Position numbers and translations under genes: made by a program. The notes beneath the pieces were generated by a model, which saw nothing but the letters and a program-made list of their open reading frames with translations, was not told where the DNA came from and ran no database searches. Shown one piece after another: positions 44,501 through 52,310 of a stretch of DNA of 64,000 nucleotides; position 1 is the stretch's first letter, and every line of letters starts with the position of its first letter. This DNA comes from Bacteroidota bacterium (lineage in GTDB: Bacteria > Bacteroidota > Bacteroidia > Chitinophagales > Chitinophagaceae), in contig JAFEAB010000097.1 in the NCBI GenBank assembly GCA_018266615.1, positions 17,355 to 81,354 of the forward strand, written 5' to 3'.

Positions 44501-45887
44501 CATCTGTTTGTAAAGGCTGGCTAAGAGAAAGCATACCAATATCGCGGTTATAGAAATACTGCGTTGAATCGAGTTTTCGGGCAAAGGTCTTTTCAAAATC
44601 CTGTACCGGTTGCAAACCCAGGGCAGTCAGATTATTGAAAATCAGGGCTGGATTACGGGCATCCGGGCGGTTTATCACGGATTGGTATAAATCATTGGTG
44701 CTGTTTTTAGGAACCGGGGAAGGGTCTGTAACAGTGATACCCGGGTTATATGGTTCGTTTTCTCCCAGGTCCATAAGCCCAACCACATCCCGGGTTTCGG
44801 TGGTGGTTCCATTCCGGTTTGTAATCCAGACTTCCATCCGCAGGATCTGAACATCGCTGGTTACAGCAGGCAGGTTAGATAATAACCGGTTGTAATTTTT
44901 CCTAAAATACTGGCCTACCAGGAAGTGGCGGTTCTCTTCATATTCATCGGCCTTTATTTCAAAAGGCTGAGAGGCTGCGCCACCCTGCAGGTTCATACTC
45001 TGTCTTTGCGATTTTTGATTTGCCAAAACTGCGGAAATAAACAACTTTCCAAATTGAAGTTGTGTTTTCAGCCCAAAGAGTTGTTGGGCGCCGGGTATCA
45101 GTGTTCCGCGGGAAGGGAAACTTACATTTCCTGCCTCAAACCGTTTAATAATTTCGTCGTCCTTGCCAGTATAATCCAGCTTTAGCTGGTTATCCAGGTC
45201 GAAGTTGGCAAGTGTATTATAATTGATGGGAAACTTGAGTTTATCTCCGATATTGGCATTTACATTCAGCTGGGCATTCATGTTAAAATCGAGCCCTCCA
45301 TTTTTTCTTGCCCTTTCGGGAAGGGTGGGGTTATCAATTTTTTGGCCCTGATAGCCGGCAATAATATCTACATTCCCCTGCGGGCTGATTTCAATTTTCC
45401 CGTTCCCAAAGAGGCGGTTGAAGAGGTTATCGGTTAAGGATAGCTTGGGTTTTAAAAATTTTCCTCTGTTTAAAAGGTTGGTGGTATTAGCGCGTTGCTG
45501 AAAATATTCCAATTCGGCCTGCTGGTTACGCATAGCCCAATAATCATTAAAAGAATAGGTGGTGGGGTTACGAAAATACCGGTCGCCTATTTTTTCGTAA
45601 ATAATATATTGTTTAGAGATGGGGTCATAAACTACGGAATCGGAAATGTTGGATGGTGTTTTAAAATCGTAGGGGTTTGAAATGCCGGAAGAAATAAAAT
45701 CGCCGCGGCGGTCTTCGAGAGGGAAGTGGAGGCTGTCGTTTATATTACGCAAATGATTGGAATCTGCTACCTGTTGTGCAGATACCCTATTAACCCCCAT
45801 CAGTGTTGGAGCCAGGAAACACCAAGTTATCAACAAAGCCTTAAGACAACGTGGTGCCTTACTGACAGTCAATTTTCTAAACAGCAT
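38571..45887 (-). CDS. sprA: T9SS outer-membrane translocon protein SprA
   Basis: This 2438-residue protein forms the giant outer-membrane beta-barrel through which type IX secretion cargo leaves the cell; F. johnsoniae SprA is of similar length (about 2400). The N-terminus has a signal-like segment (about 10-38, ending VSAQQ). The body is rich in Asn, Asp, Tyr and Gln with repeated amphipathic strands, and ends on a typical barrel-closing strand (TRAGIQLRISLAP). Recognisable parts are the KLKFPINYNTLANFDLDNQ region, GLIYIDDFEGSKSGIDLR and SVYLEGAYLKPGHAP. It follows ruvA by 28 bases on the same strand, a linkage I know from other Bacteroidota. It is intact with no frameshift. Confidence 0.95.
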   Translation of the reverse strand: MLFRKLTVSKAPRCLKALLITWCFLAPTLMGVNRVSAQQVADSNHLRNINDSLHFPLEDRRGDFISSGISNPYDFKTPSNISDSVVYDPISKQYIIYEKIGDRYFRNPTTYSFNDYWAMRNQQAELEYFQQRANTTNLLNRGKFLKPKLSLTDNLFNRLFGNGKIEISPQGNVDIIAGYQGQKIDNPTLPERARKNGGLDFNMNAQLNVNANIGDKLKFPINYNTLANFDLDNQLKLDYTGKDDEIIKRFEAGNVSFPSRGTLIPGAQQLFGLKTQLQFGKLFISAVLANQKSQRQSMNLQGGAASQPFEIKADEYEENRHFLVGQYFRKNYNRLLSNLPAVTSDVQILRMEVWITNRNGTTTETRDVVGLMDLGENEPYNPGITVTDPSPVPKNSTNDLYQSVINRPDARNPALIFNNLTALGLQPVQDFEKTFARKLDSTQYFYNRDIGMLSLSQPLQTDEVLAVAYQYSYRGKIFQVGEFSQDVPPDSTTATQKVLFLKLLKATSQRTNLPIWKLMMKNVYSIGYGTLSPADFKLDVVYQQPGLGAKRYVPFGNKNQGSPIISLINLDRLNSQLDPQPDGVFDYVEGYTVNSQYSRIIFPVLEPFGRDLATGIYTDTSTVPNIKDTLYYALYDSIKAVAQQYPNLNRFVLKGMAKTSGSSDISIGYNIPKGSVTVRAGGRLLQEGVDYDINYDLGTIKVTNQAILNAGLPVEVNFENNASFGLQQRNYLGLRLDYLLRNTAKEQFSIGGTIVRLGERPFFTKVNYNEDPIRNTMYGLDLNYRKETPRLTKLLDKLPFYSTTTPSNVSVYLEGAYLKPGHAPQIGRGSNGLIYIDDFEGSKSGIDLRFPLISWMTSSVPVGATTVSGSPLFPEGALSNNLDYGKNRAKLAWYQIEQTLQQYKGPNNPLGNNAEELSDPRVRQVYQKEIFPQRTTGFGESQLVTFDLAYYPMYRGPYNYDDAVGSVTADGKLLNPKSRFGGLMRSLDQTDFETSNIEFIEFWVQDPFINTPRNPNATSSTGGKLYFNLGNISEDVLKDGRRFYENGLSTPNAPAPEDSTIWGKVPRNPIQVTNAFSNIAEDRIFQDVGLDGLTDVEEGQRRQAYLAQLAANFGTGSRVYQEALADPSSDDYVNYRDSRFNGNSGILERYRDFNNTDGNSPINSGSEFSTAATLYPDAEDMNKDNTLGETEEYFQYIVNIKPNGNPEMEIGQNYIVDKKSVSVNLVNGQTRDEIWYQFRIPISQYNRKVGNIPDFKSIRFMRMFLTDFEDSVVLRFGELQLTRNIWRKFQYKVDSTGLYSDASSTTFNVGAVNIEENDKRTPLPYRTPREIQRVQTLSNNGVNLLQNEQSMSLQFCSLRQGDAKAVFQTFGNRDLRQFKKLLMYIHAEKSVSQITNVEDGDLTAVIRMGTDFVNNYYEIRIPLILTPTDLGLNPDSDAYNDSLWNPRNSLDLDLQDLTRLKQHRNLSSTPITQIYRELMANGQEYSVMGNPNLGEIRGILLGVENTKKPVACGEIWVNELRMSSMDEKGGYAALGRVDVNLADLGTLSVSANMHTQGFGTLEQKVNERYRDNFFQFDVATNLEMGKLLPKSWGMSIPVYASYNQSVSMPQYDPYDQDIHLKDKLNGAATKAERDSIKDVAVDFTSTKTINFTNVKKNKTNGSKNRIYDISNFDVSYSYIQTKSHNPLIENNEVTRHRGALGYNFAPQPKYVEPFKNFFKKDKKHWFDLIKDFNFNYVPSQLSFRADLNRQFGAIRPRSVGDDKYKVPETYDKYFTFQRDYILRWNFTRSIILDYTATNNSRVDEPAGRLNTKQKKDTIWDNLLKGGRNTIFYQTANLNYTLPTAKFPLLDWTTVNVKYQAVYRWIGASRLAVDLGNFIENGQQKEGTVQLDFTRLYQKSKWLKALDQPSKIEDREKWRNRVKIVKDSVTTKSGKKKLKKRRIVDQTATPYWSPVPKVFGKLLTSLKQVNFSISETGNTRLPGYIDSTQFFGQNWRSSEPGWDFIFGRQPDTTWLNRKAASGVITRDSTFNSLFQQNFDQRITLSATLEPVRDLNITVNLSKTFSKNYSETFRYIDTSAAGNNLKKFLHLNPYTGGGFDVTYIAFKTLFGKYDPNRVSETFKTFQNYRQILSKRLGTSNPYSQTQGADGYYYGYGKYAVDVLIPSFIAAYTGQDPEKVALIKQNNPNIRSNPFRAIMPKPNWKIDFTGLTRIKGLQKIFTNFTLSHGYNGNLSMNGFTSALLYQDVSHYGYPSFYDTISKNFIPYFLVPNVTIQEQFSPLIGVDMQFVNQLQAKFEYTKTRQLSLSLYDFQLSEVRSTEFIVGAGYRKRGLPMPFGLKWPKFLSSKNQSSNKLENEINFRLDFRIRDNVTANSRLDQDNNFATGGSREITISPTIDYFLNNRINIKFYYDRRKVVPYISSSAPTTNTRAGIQLRISLAP

Positions 45888-45915
45888 TCGGCAAAATCAG
45901 TTAGGTAGAATTATC

Positions 45916-46500
45916 TCAAATGGCTTTTAGCGCTTTTTTTATTATTTCCTCCAAATGTTTTGTTTCGGGTTCCAATTTAAGAACCTTATTTATTGCCTGC
46001 TCAGCCTGCACTTTGGATATACCAAGTGCCATCAATGCATAAAACGCATCCTGGGCAAGGGTATTGTTTAGGGGAACAGGGGAAATGGAGGCAACGGATT
46101 GTTTGCCAACTTTGTCCCTGAGTTCCAGGATAAGCCTTTCTGCGGTTTTCTTGCCAATACCTTTTACACTTTCAATCAACCGGGTATTTCCTTGAGATAT
46201 CGCCGAAATTACCTCATCGGGCTTCATGGAGGACAACATCATTCGTGCGGTTGCTGCACCCACTCCCGAAACACTGGTTAACTGAAGGAAAACTTCTTTC
46301 TCCTCCCGCTCAAAAAAACCAAACAAAGTATGGCTGTCTTCCTTCACCTGAAGGTGGGTAAACAGCCTGCCCTCTGTCAAATCCTGAATAGCAGAATAGG
46401 TATGAAGACTGATATTCACTTCGTATCCAATACCATGCACATCTACAAATACCTGGGCCGGACTTTTATATGAAAATTTTCCTTCTATGTATGCGATCAT
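45916..46500 (-). CDS. ruvA: Holliday junction branch migration protein RuvA
   Basis: This 194-residue DNA-junction binding protein targets RuvB to Holliday junctions. An N-terminal OB fold (about 1-62, starting MIAYIEGKF) is followed by two helix-hairpin-helix motifs ([15 protein letters not shown] and [19 protein letters not shown]), a flexible linker, and the RuvB-binding domain III (about 147-194, [20 protein letters not shown]). Full length. It is divergent from fabH and upstream of sprA; a -7 box match lies at 46523-46530. Confidence 0.97.
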   Translation of the reverse strand: MIAYIEGKFSYKSPAQVFVDVHGIGYEVNISLHTYSAIQDLTEGRLFTHLQVKEDSHTLFGFFEREEKEVFLQLTSVSGVGAATARMMLSSMKPDEVISAISQGNTRLIESVKGIGKKTAERLILELRDKVGKQSVASISPVPLNNTLAQDAFYALMALGISKVQAEQAINKVLKLEPETKHLEEIIKKALKAI

Positions 46501-46522
46501 GGTGTTTGGATACCCTAAGTTT

Positions 46523-46530
46523 CAAAACTA
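46523..46530 (-). promoter_or_regulatory. Predicted -7 box of the ruvA-sprA unit
   Basis: TAGTTTTG on the minus strand is a perfect TAnnTTTG match, 22 bases before the ruvA ATG. A TTTG occurs 22 bases further upstream, three bases more than the consensus spacing. Confidence 0.4.
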
Positions 46531-46624
46531 CGATTTTTTGATTGCCAAGAACCAAATCATTGAAAAAGCTTTTTCCATTAATTTTACCTGTCTTTCAAAG
46601 AGGCAGGTATTTAAAATTTCGTAC

Positions 46625-47626
46625 ATGCAAAAAAAACAGGTAGCCATTACCGCAGTTGGAGGCTATGTTCCGGATTACGTGCTTAGCAATCAGATCCTTG
46701 AAACCATGATTGATACCAATGATGAATGGATTACTACCCGCACGGGGGTAAAAGAAAGAAGGATATTGAAGGGTGAAGGATTGGGCAGTAGCGATATGGG
46801 GGTAGAGACGGTAAAGCAAATCCTCCAAAAAAGAAATATAGATCCATTAGAAATTGATTGTTTGATTTGCACCACCGTAACACCAGATATGGTGTTTCCT
46901 GCCACCGCCAATATTATTGCCTACAAAACAGGACTCAAAAACGCTTTTGGGTTTGACCTGGGAGCGGCCTGTTCCGGTTTTTTATTTGGATTGACCACCG
47001 CCGCTTCCCTGATTGAAAGTGGCAGGTACAAAAAAGTAATCGTAGTTGGGGTTGATAAGATGAGTGCCATTGTAGATTACAGCGACCGTACCACCTGCAT
47101 CTTATTTGGTGATGCCGCCGGAGCCGTGTTATTGGAAGAAAATACAGAAGGCCATGGCATCTTAGATAGTTTGCTCCGGGTGGATGGGGTAGGATGCCAG
47201 CACCTGCACATGAAAGCGGGGGGGTCGGTAAAACCGGCAAGCATTGAAACCGTTATGGCTAAAGAACATTTTGTGTACCAGGAAGGCCAGTCGGTTTTTA
47301 AATATGCCGTAAAAGGTATGGCGGATATCAGTTACGAACTGATGCAGAAAAACAACCTCACTGCCGATGACATAGCCTGGCTGGTTCCTCACCAGGCAAA
47401 CCTTCGAATTATCGACGCCACTGCCAACCGAATGGGTTTGCCCGCAGAAAAAGTAATGATTAACATCCAGAAATACGGAAATACTACTTCGGCTACCATC
47501 CCCCTTTGTTTATGGGAATGGGAAAAACAACTGAAGAAGGGCGATAACCTGATCCTCGCAGCATTTGGAGGTGGGTTTACCTGGGGAGCAACCTGGGTAA
47601 AATGGGCCTACAATACGCCGGCTTAA
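46625..47626 (+). CDS. fabH: 3-oxoacyl-ACP synthase III
   Basis: This 333-residue KAS III starts fatty acid synthesis by condensing an acyl-CoA with malonyl-ACP. The catalytic triad is visible: Cys116 ([10 protein letters not shown]), His256 (VPHQANLRI) and Asn286 (KYGNTTSA). The start [20 protein letters not shown] at 46625 fits the family; the frame is open to 46487 but that extension has no homology and overlaps ruvA. The gene stands alone, without plsX, rpmF or fabD neighbours, and is followed after 44 bases by a subtilase gene. Confidence 0.95.
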   Translation: MQKKQVAITAVGGYVPDYVLSNQILETMIDTNDEWITTRTGVKERRILKGEGLGSSDMGVETVKQILQKRNIDPLEIDCLICTTVTPDMVFPATANIIAYKTGLKNAFGFDLGAACSGFLFGLTTAASLIESGRYKKVIVVGVDKMSAIVDYSDRTTCILFGDAAGAVLLEENTEGHGILDSLLRVDGVGCQHLHMKAGGSVKPASIETVMAKEHFVYQEGQSVFKYAVKGMADISYELMQKNNLTADDIAWLVPHQANLRIIDATANRMGLPAEKVMINIQKYGNTTSATIPLCLWEWEKQLKKGDNLILAAFGGGFTWGATWVKWAYNTPA

Positions 47627-47670
47627 TCTTATTTTTAGCATTCTGTACTACATGATTAATTGAACTATTT

Positions 47671-49623
47671 ATGCGCCTATTTTGCTTCCTGGCTTTATTT
47701 GCCGTGTTTTTTTCTGAAACAGCAACCGCGCAACTTAGTACGTATATTGTAAAACTTCGGAATAAAGACAACTCCCCTTTCAGCCTCAGCACACCCGGGC
47801 AATACCTCTCCCAACGCGCCATCGACAGGCGCACCCGGTACGGGATTCCCATCGACAGTTTCGATTTGCCCGTAAACCCGGCTTATATCGACAGTTTGCG
47901 TTTATCCGGAAACGTTAGTATTCTGAATAACTCCAAATGGTTGAACCAGGTAGCTATCCGAACTACGGATGCCGTTGCATTGGATCATATTAACAGCCTG
48001 CCGTTCGTTGTTTCTGTGGATGCGATTGCCCCCCGTATCGCTCCTCCTGAACCGGTGCATAAAGAATCCGATTTAGTGATGGATATTCCTCCGGATGAGG
48101 CGAGGGAAGAAAACGAAAACGGATTTTACCAGTACGGCAAATCGAATGGCCAGATTAAATTAAATAACACCGATTTTTTGCACAACCATGGCTTTCGGGG
48201 AAAGGGGATGCAGTTATGTGTGCTGGATGGTGGATTTTACCACTATCTTAGCCTGCCCACCTTCGATAGCATCCGGCAAAACAACCAAATACTCGGCACC
48301 TGGGATTTTGTAAATAATGAAGCCGCTGTTAACGAGGATAACCCGCATGGGATGCAATGCCTCAGTGCCATAGCCGCTAACCTCCCCGGGGTTTTTGTGG
48401 GCACCGCACCCGAAGCCAATTTCTATTTGTTCAGAACGGAAAATACAGGATCTGAATACCCCATCGAAGAACAAAACCTGGCAGCAGGTTGGGAAAGAGC
48501 CGACAGCCTGGGAGTGGATGTTTGTTCCATTTCGCTTGGGTACAATCAGTTTGATGACCCTTCGCTCAATTATACTTATGCCGACATGAATGGCAACAGC
48601 ACCATTAGTGCGCGGGCCGCTAATTTAGCTTCCGCCAAAGGAATGATGTTGGTAGTAGCAATGGGAAATGAAGGAACCAGCGCCTGGCATTATCTTACCA
48701 CCCCGGCAGATGCATCCAGTGTAATGAGTGTAGGCGCCGTGGATACCCTGGGTGTAATTGGTTCTTTCAGCAGTTTTGGACCGAATGCTTCCGGCCAGGT
48801 GAAGCCGGATGTTTGCGCCACCGGCGTGTACGCAGTTGTGGCCAACACGTCCACCGGAATGCCTTCTTACGGTTTTGGAACTTCCTTTGCCTGCCCCAAT
48901 ATGGCGGGTATTACTACCTGTTTATGGCAGGCCTTCCCCGAGTTTTCGAATACTATCATCCTCGAAACATTACGCAAATCCTCCAATCAATTTAACCATC
49001 CCGACGGGCACAAAGGTTTTGGTGTACCCGATGCAAAACAGGCGTTCGTCCGGTTGCAGCGAATGGGATATAATTATGAAGCGGCGATCTCGAATTGTAA
49101 ATGGAATCTGGGAATAAATATTAAGGCAGACCCCGGTATGGAATTAATAATAGAAAGAAAACTTAGTACCGATGTAAATTTTATCCCTGTTAGCAGCCTT
49201 CAAAACCCGGCTTCCTGGGGGAACCATCATTACGATTTTTCGGATGAGGTGAGTGCATGGCAGGGAACCACGGTTTTATACCGAATACAAATGAAAATTG
49301 GGGTTGATACAACCTATATTTTGGACACAATTCAGGCAGTGATTCCGGAAAATGGTTGCGAAGGGAGTACCCCGGGCCCCGTAACCATCCATCCTAACCC
49401 GGTGAAAGGAAACCCGGTGTTACAATTTCAGGTAACGGAGGCAGGAAATGTACTCGTTGTTTTATATAATGCCGCAGGACAAAGGGTTTACAGCAGGAAT
49501 GCCAGCCTTGCTGCGGGCACTTACAACTGGGTAATCCCAATGGAAAAACTGGCCGCAGGTATGTATGTGCTCCGGTTAGAAGCAAACCACAAAAAATTTT
49601 CCCGAAAAGTGGTAAAAAATTAA
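47671..49623 (+). CDS. Subtilisin-like serine protease (S8) with T9SS sorting domain
   Basis: This 650-residue secreted protease has a signal peptide (1-20, ending ATA|Q), a probable inhibitor-like propeptide (about 21-150), and an S8 catalytic domain with Asp186 (LCVLDGG), His226 (NPHGMQCLSA), oxyanion Asn333 (AMGNEG) and Ser405 (GFGTSFACPNMAG). A C-terminal type A sorting domain follows (about 570-650: IHPNPVKGNPVLQFQV, then YNAAGQRVYS and GMYVLRLE). It should be carried across the outer membrane by the T9SS, for which sprA lies just upstream in this window. The usual GTS-x-AxP context reads GTSFACPN, with Cys next to the helix start. Substrate unknown. Confidence 0.93.
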   Translation: MRLFCFLALFAVFFSETATAQLSTYIVKLRNKDNSPFSLSTPGQYLSQRAIDRRTRYGIPIDSFDLPVNPAYIDSLRLSGNVSILNNSKWLNQVAIRTTDAVALDHINSLPFVVSVDAIAPRIAPPEPVHKESDLVMDIPPDEAREENENGFYQYGKSNGQIKLNNTDFLHNHGFRGKGMQLCVLDGGFYHYLSLPTFDSIRQNNQILGTWDFVNNEAAVNEDNPHGMQCLSAIAANLPGVFVGTAPEANFYLFRTENTGSEYPIEEQNLAAGWERADSLGVDVCSISLGYNQFDDPSLNYTYADMNGNSTISARAANLASAKGMMLVVAMGNEGTSAWHYLTTPADASSVMSVGAVDTLGVIGSFSSFGPNASGQVKPDVCATGVYAVVANTSTGMPSYGFGTSFACPNMAGITTCLWQAFPEFSNTIILETLRKSSNQFNHPDGHKGFGVPDAKQAFVRLQRMGYNYEAAISNCKWNLGINIKADPGMELIIERKLSTDVNFIPVSSLQNPASWGNHHYDFSDEVSAWQGTTVLYRIQMKIGVDTTYILDTIQAVIPENGCEGSTPGPVTIHPNPVKGNPVLQFQVTEAGNVLVVLYNAAGQRVYSRNASLAAGTYNWVIPMEKLAAGMYVLRLEANHKKFSRKVVKN

Positions 49624-49702
49624 TCCCGGACCCGGGATGAATATCGATTGAAAAATAAAATAAACGCCAAAGAAAATCCCATCTTGCAACTAATGGGCAC
49701 TC

Positions 49703-50869
49703 CTACTCCTTTGTCAACACCGCGCTAAACATCGTATCTGCCTTACCGTTATATCCACAGATATAAGACATATCCAGCAACTTTAACCCGTTTTGGCAAA
49801 GCCAATCCACAACCGATTCATTTTCCTCCTTAAATACAGAACAGGTAATGTAAAACAACAGGCCATGTGGGGAAAGATTCCTGGTCACCGCTTTTGAAAT
49901 AGCCCGCTGGCTCGCACTGTAATCAATCAACATATCCTTTTTAAATCCTGCCATTTGTTCCGGAGTACGCGCCCAGGTACCGCTGCCGGAGCAGGGCACA
50001 TCCGCCAAAATAATATCAAAGTTTTCATCCGGCAGGATCGCTTCACCGCTGGTAAGGTCGGCCACAAGAGCCCTGTGAAGCGGGATTCCGGCCCTTCCCA
50101 GGCGTTCCTTTAAATTATGAATCGATTGTTTACGTATATCCGATACCGTTATCTTAGGCTTTTGGCGGAGGAGGTCGTACAATAAAATCGACTTCCCGCC
50201 ACTGGCCGAGCAGCAATCCCACACATGTAATTCTTTCCCTTCCACTTTTTCGGGATGTTGTTGCAGCCAGAAAAAAACCTGCTGCGACGAAAAATCCTGG
50301 ATCACCGCATCCCGGTCCAGGGCGATGGCCTTATCCACCGGCTGTCCTGCCGGGAAACGAATAACCCCTTCCGAAATTTCCGAAAAATTAATTCCTGCTT
50401 CCTTTAAGGCATTCGTTACTTCCGGTTTCCGACCCTTTCGGATCCGCAAAAAAGAATCTGGCTGCAGCAACAGCGATTTAATGAATGGAAACAACTCCAC
50501 CGGGTGGCCTACCTGGCTCGCGAAAGGGAAAAAATCTGTGATCTTAATCCCCAGCATGGCGCATTTTTCATCGATCGGGAAAGCAACACAGGGATTGAGG
50601 TGGGGCGCATGAAAAGCAAGGAAATCACTCACGGTGGAGGAACAAATAAATTGCGATTTTATTATCGATTCGGGAAGGATTTGATTTTGAAATGCAAAAA
50701 AGCAACGGTAGTAATTATAACAAAGGGTAGCCACCGTCTTCCGGTCGCGCGAGCCCATCTGAGGATGGGCAGAGAAATAAGCCTTTAGGCTAAAAGCAAG
50801 GGGTTTTCCTGCTGTTGCCGATGCAACAAGGGTACAAGCTGCATGGAGATATGAATGAAAACGGCTCAT
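49703..50869 (-). CDS. RsmB/NOP-family RNA m5C methyltransferase
   Basis: This 388-residue enzyme predicted to place a methyl group on carbon 5 of cytosine in rRNA. The two family cysteines are Cys293 in the motif IV ADVPCSGSG (product release) and Cys343 in motif VI YITCSVF (nucleophile). SAM-binding motif I appears as VWDCCSASGGKSILL. An N-terminal helical region (about 1-130) resembles the NusB-like domain of RsmB but diverges. The gene starts 6 bases after the end of the E2 acyltransferase gene and is probably co-transcribed with it. RsmB itself is the likeliest identity, though other NOP-family members cannot be excluded. Confidence 0.9.
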   Translation of the reverse strand: MSRFHSYLHAACTLVASATAGKPLAFSLKAYFSAHPQMGSRDRKTVATLCYNYYRCFFAFQNQILPESIIKSQFICSSTVSDFLAFHAPHLNPCVAFPIDEKCAMLGIKITDFFPFASQVGHPVELFPFIKSLLLQPDSFLRIRKGRKPEVTNALKEAGINFSEISEGVIRFPAGQPVDKAIALDRDAVIQDFSSQQVFFWLQQHPEKVEGKELHVWDCCSASGGKSILLYDLLRQKPKITVSDIRKQSIHNLKERLGRAGIPLHRALVADLTSGEAILPDENFDIILADVPCSGSGTWARTPEQMAGFKKDMLIDYSASQRAISKAVTRNLSPHGLLFYITCSVFKEENESVVDWLCQNGLKLLDMSYICGYNGKADTMFSAVLTKE

Positions 50870-50875
50870 GGCCTG

Positions 50876-52105
50876 CTAAAGTTCGAGCAGGATAGAAACA
50901 GGATCTTTCCCTGCCAATAACAAGGAAGGATTTTCGAGCATCTCTTTTACGGCCACGAGAAAGCTAACGGACTCCCTCCCATCAATGATTCGGTGATCGT
51001 AACTCAAAGCCACATACATCATGGGTTTAATAACCACCTGCCCGTTAACAGCCATCGGCCTTTCCACAATATTGTGCATGCCCAAAATGGCGCTTTGCGG
51101 TATATTAATGATTGGGGTACTCATCATCGAACCAAATACCCCTCCATTGGTAATGGTGAAGGTTCCTCCGCTCATTTCTTCGATGCTGAGTTTGTTGTTG
51201 CGGGCCTTGGTGGCCAGGTCGAGGACCGTATTCTCAATTTCTGCCATGCCCAGGCTTTCGGCATTCCGGATTACCGGCACTACCAACCCTTTGGGGGCAC
51301 TAACGGCTATGGATATGTCGCAATAATCGTGGTAAATAATCTGATCGCCGTCTATATAGGCATTCACCGCAGGAAATTTTTGGAGGGCAAAGCAACAGGC
51401 TTTGGCAAAAAAACTCATGAACCCAAGACCCACGCCATGGGTTTCTTTGAATTTATCCTTAAATTTTTTACGGATATCCATTATGGGCCCCATATCCACC
51501 TCATTAAACGTAGTGAGCATGGCGGTTGCATTCTTCGCCTCTACCAGCCTTCGGCTGATGGTTTTCCGGAGGTTGCTCATTTTTTCAACCCGTTCGTTCC
51601 GGTTGAAAGCAACAACTCCCTGAGGGCGGCCCGGATTTTCCAATGCATTGAGCACATCCTGTTTCATTATTCTGCCCAGGCTTCCGGAGGGGGTAATCTT
51701 CTGGCTGTCGATTTTTTTATCCGAAATAATTGCGGCCGCTACGGGAGATGCCTTTACTTCCGGCACAGGAACGATGGCTTTTTTCTCCCGGGCCGGTTCT
51801 TTTGCAGCAACCGGTTCAGGTGATTTTTCGGATGGTTTGGGAGGTTCGGCCGGTTTTTCCGGTGCCTTTGCAGCCGTGTCAATACTTCCCACCACATCCC
51901 CAATTGCCAATGTATCTCCCTCATTAACAGCATGATGTAGCAGACCTGCCTGTTCGGCATTGATCTCGAAAGTAGCTTTTTCGCTTTCCAGTTCTGCAAT
52001 AACCTCATCTCGTTCAACCCATTCTCCTTCCGCTTTCAGCCATTTAACCAGGGAAACTTCATTAATGCTTTCGCCAACCGGGGGAACCTTTATCTCTATC
52101 GCCAT
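50876..52105 (-). CDS. Dihydrolipoamide acyltransferase (E2), 2-oxoglutarate dehydrogenase type
   Basis: This 409-residue E2 has an N-terminal lipoyl domain (1-77, lipoyl Lys43 in [11 protein letters not shown]), an Ala/Pro/Glu/Lys-rich hinge (about 80-120), a peripheral-subunit-binding domain (about 122-160, [18 protein letters not shown]), and the catalytic domain ending with the active-site DHRIIDG (His371, Asp375). The single lipoyl domain and catalytic sequences ([33 protein letters not shown]) fit the succinyltransferase OdhB/SucB. The E1 and E3 genes are not adjacent here. It moves acyl groups from E1 to CoA in the TCA cycle if the assignment holds. Confidence 0.92.
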   Translation of the reverse strand: MAIEIKVPPVGESINEVSLVKWLKAEGEWVERDEVIAELESEKATFEINAEQAGLLHHAVNEGDTLAIGDVVGSIDTAAKAPEKPAEPPKPSEKSPEPVAAKEPAREKKAIVPVPEVKASPVAAAIISDKKIDSQKITPSGSLGRIMKQDVLNALENPGRPQGVVAFNRNERVEKMSNLRKTISRRLVEAKNATAMLTTFNEVDMGPIMDIRKKFKDKFKETHGVGLGFMSFFAKACCFALQKFPAVNAYIDGDQIIYHDYCDISIAVSAPKGLVVPVIRNAESLGMAEIENTVLDLATKARNNKLSIEEMSGGTFTITNGGVFGSMMSTPIINIPQSAILGMHNIVERPMAVNGQVVIKPMMYVALSYDHRIIDGRESVSFLVAVKEMLENPSLLLAGKDPVSILLEL

Positions 52106-52310
52106 AAGAATGTAATAGTAAGGTTACAAAAGTCGGGAAAAAACCATTGTAAAAAAAAGCAGATACGCTGGTAAATGATAAAAAAACAGCCCCTTTCGGA
52201 ATTATTAATATGGTTCAGATTTTTTATCTTTACTTTAGATATTGGGATTTTAGGCTTAGTTGATAATAATCATTTTTTGGCCAATCCCCTTCATTTCCAA
52301 AACCGGATTT

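Noticed and set aside
46487..46624. Upstream extension of fabH by 46 codons
   Set aside because: The extra residues have no KAS III homology and overlap the divergent ruvA start; [16 protein letters not shown] at 46625 is the normal family N-terminus.
49624..49637. TCCCGG/CCGGGA hairpin between the subtilase and the methyltransferase genes as a terminator
   Set aside because: The loop is only two bases and no T-tract follows on either strand.
50993..51823. 276-codon open frame on the plus strand, antisense to the E2 acyltransferase gene
   Set aside because: It lies wholly inside a well-supported gene on the other strand; the translation has no domain pattern and is a codon-bias shadow.
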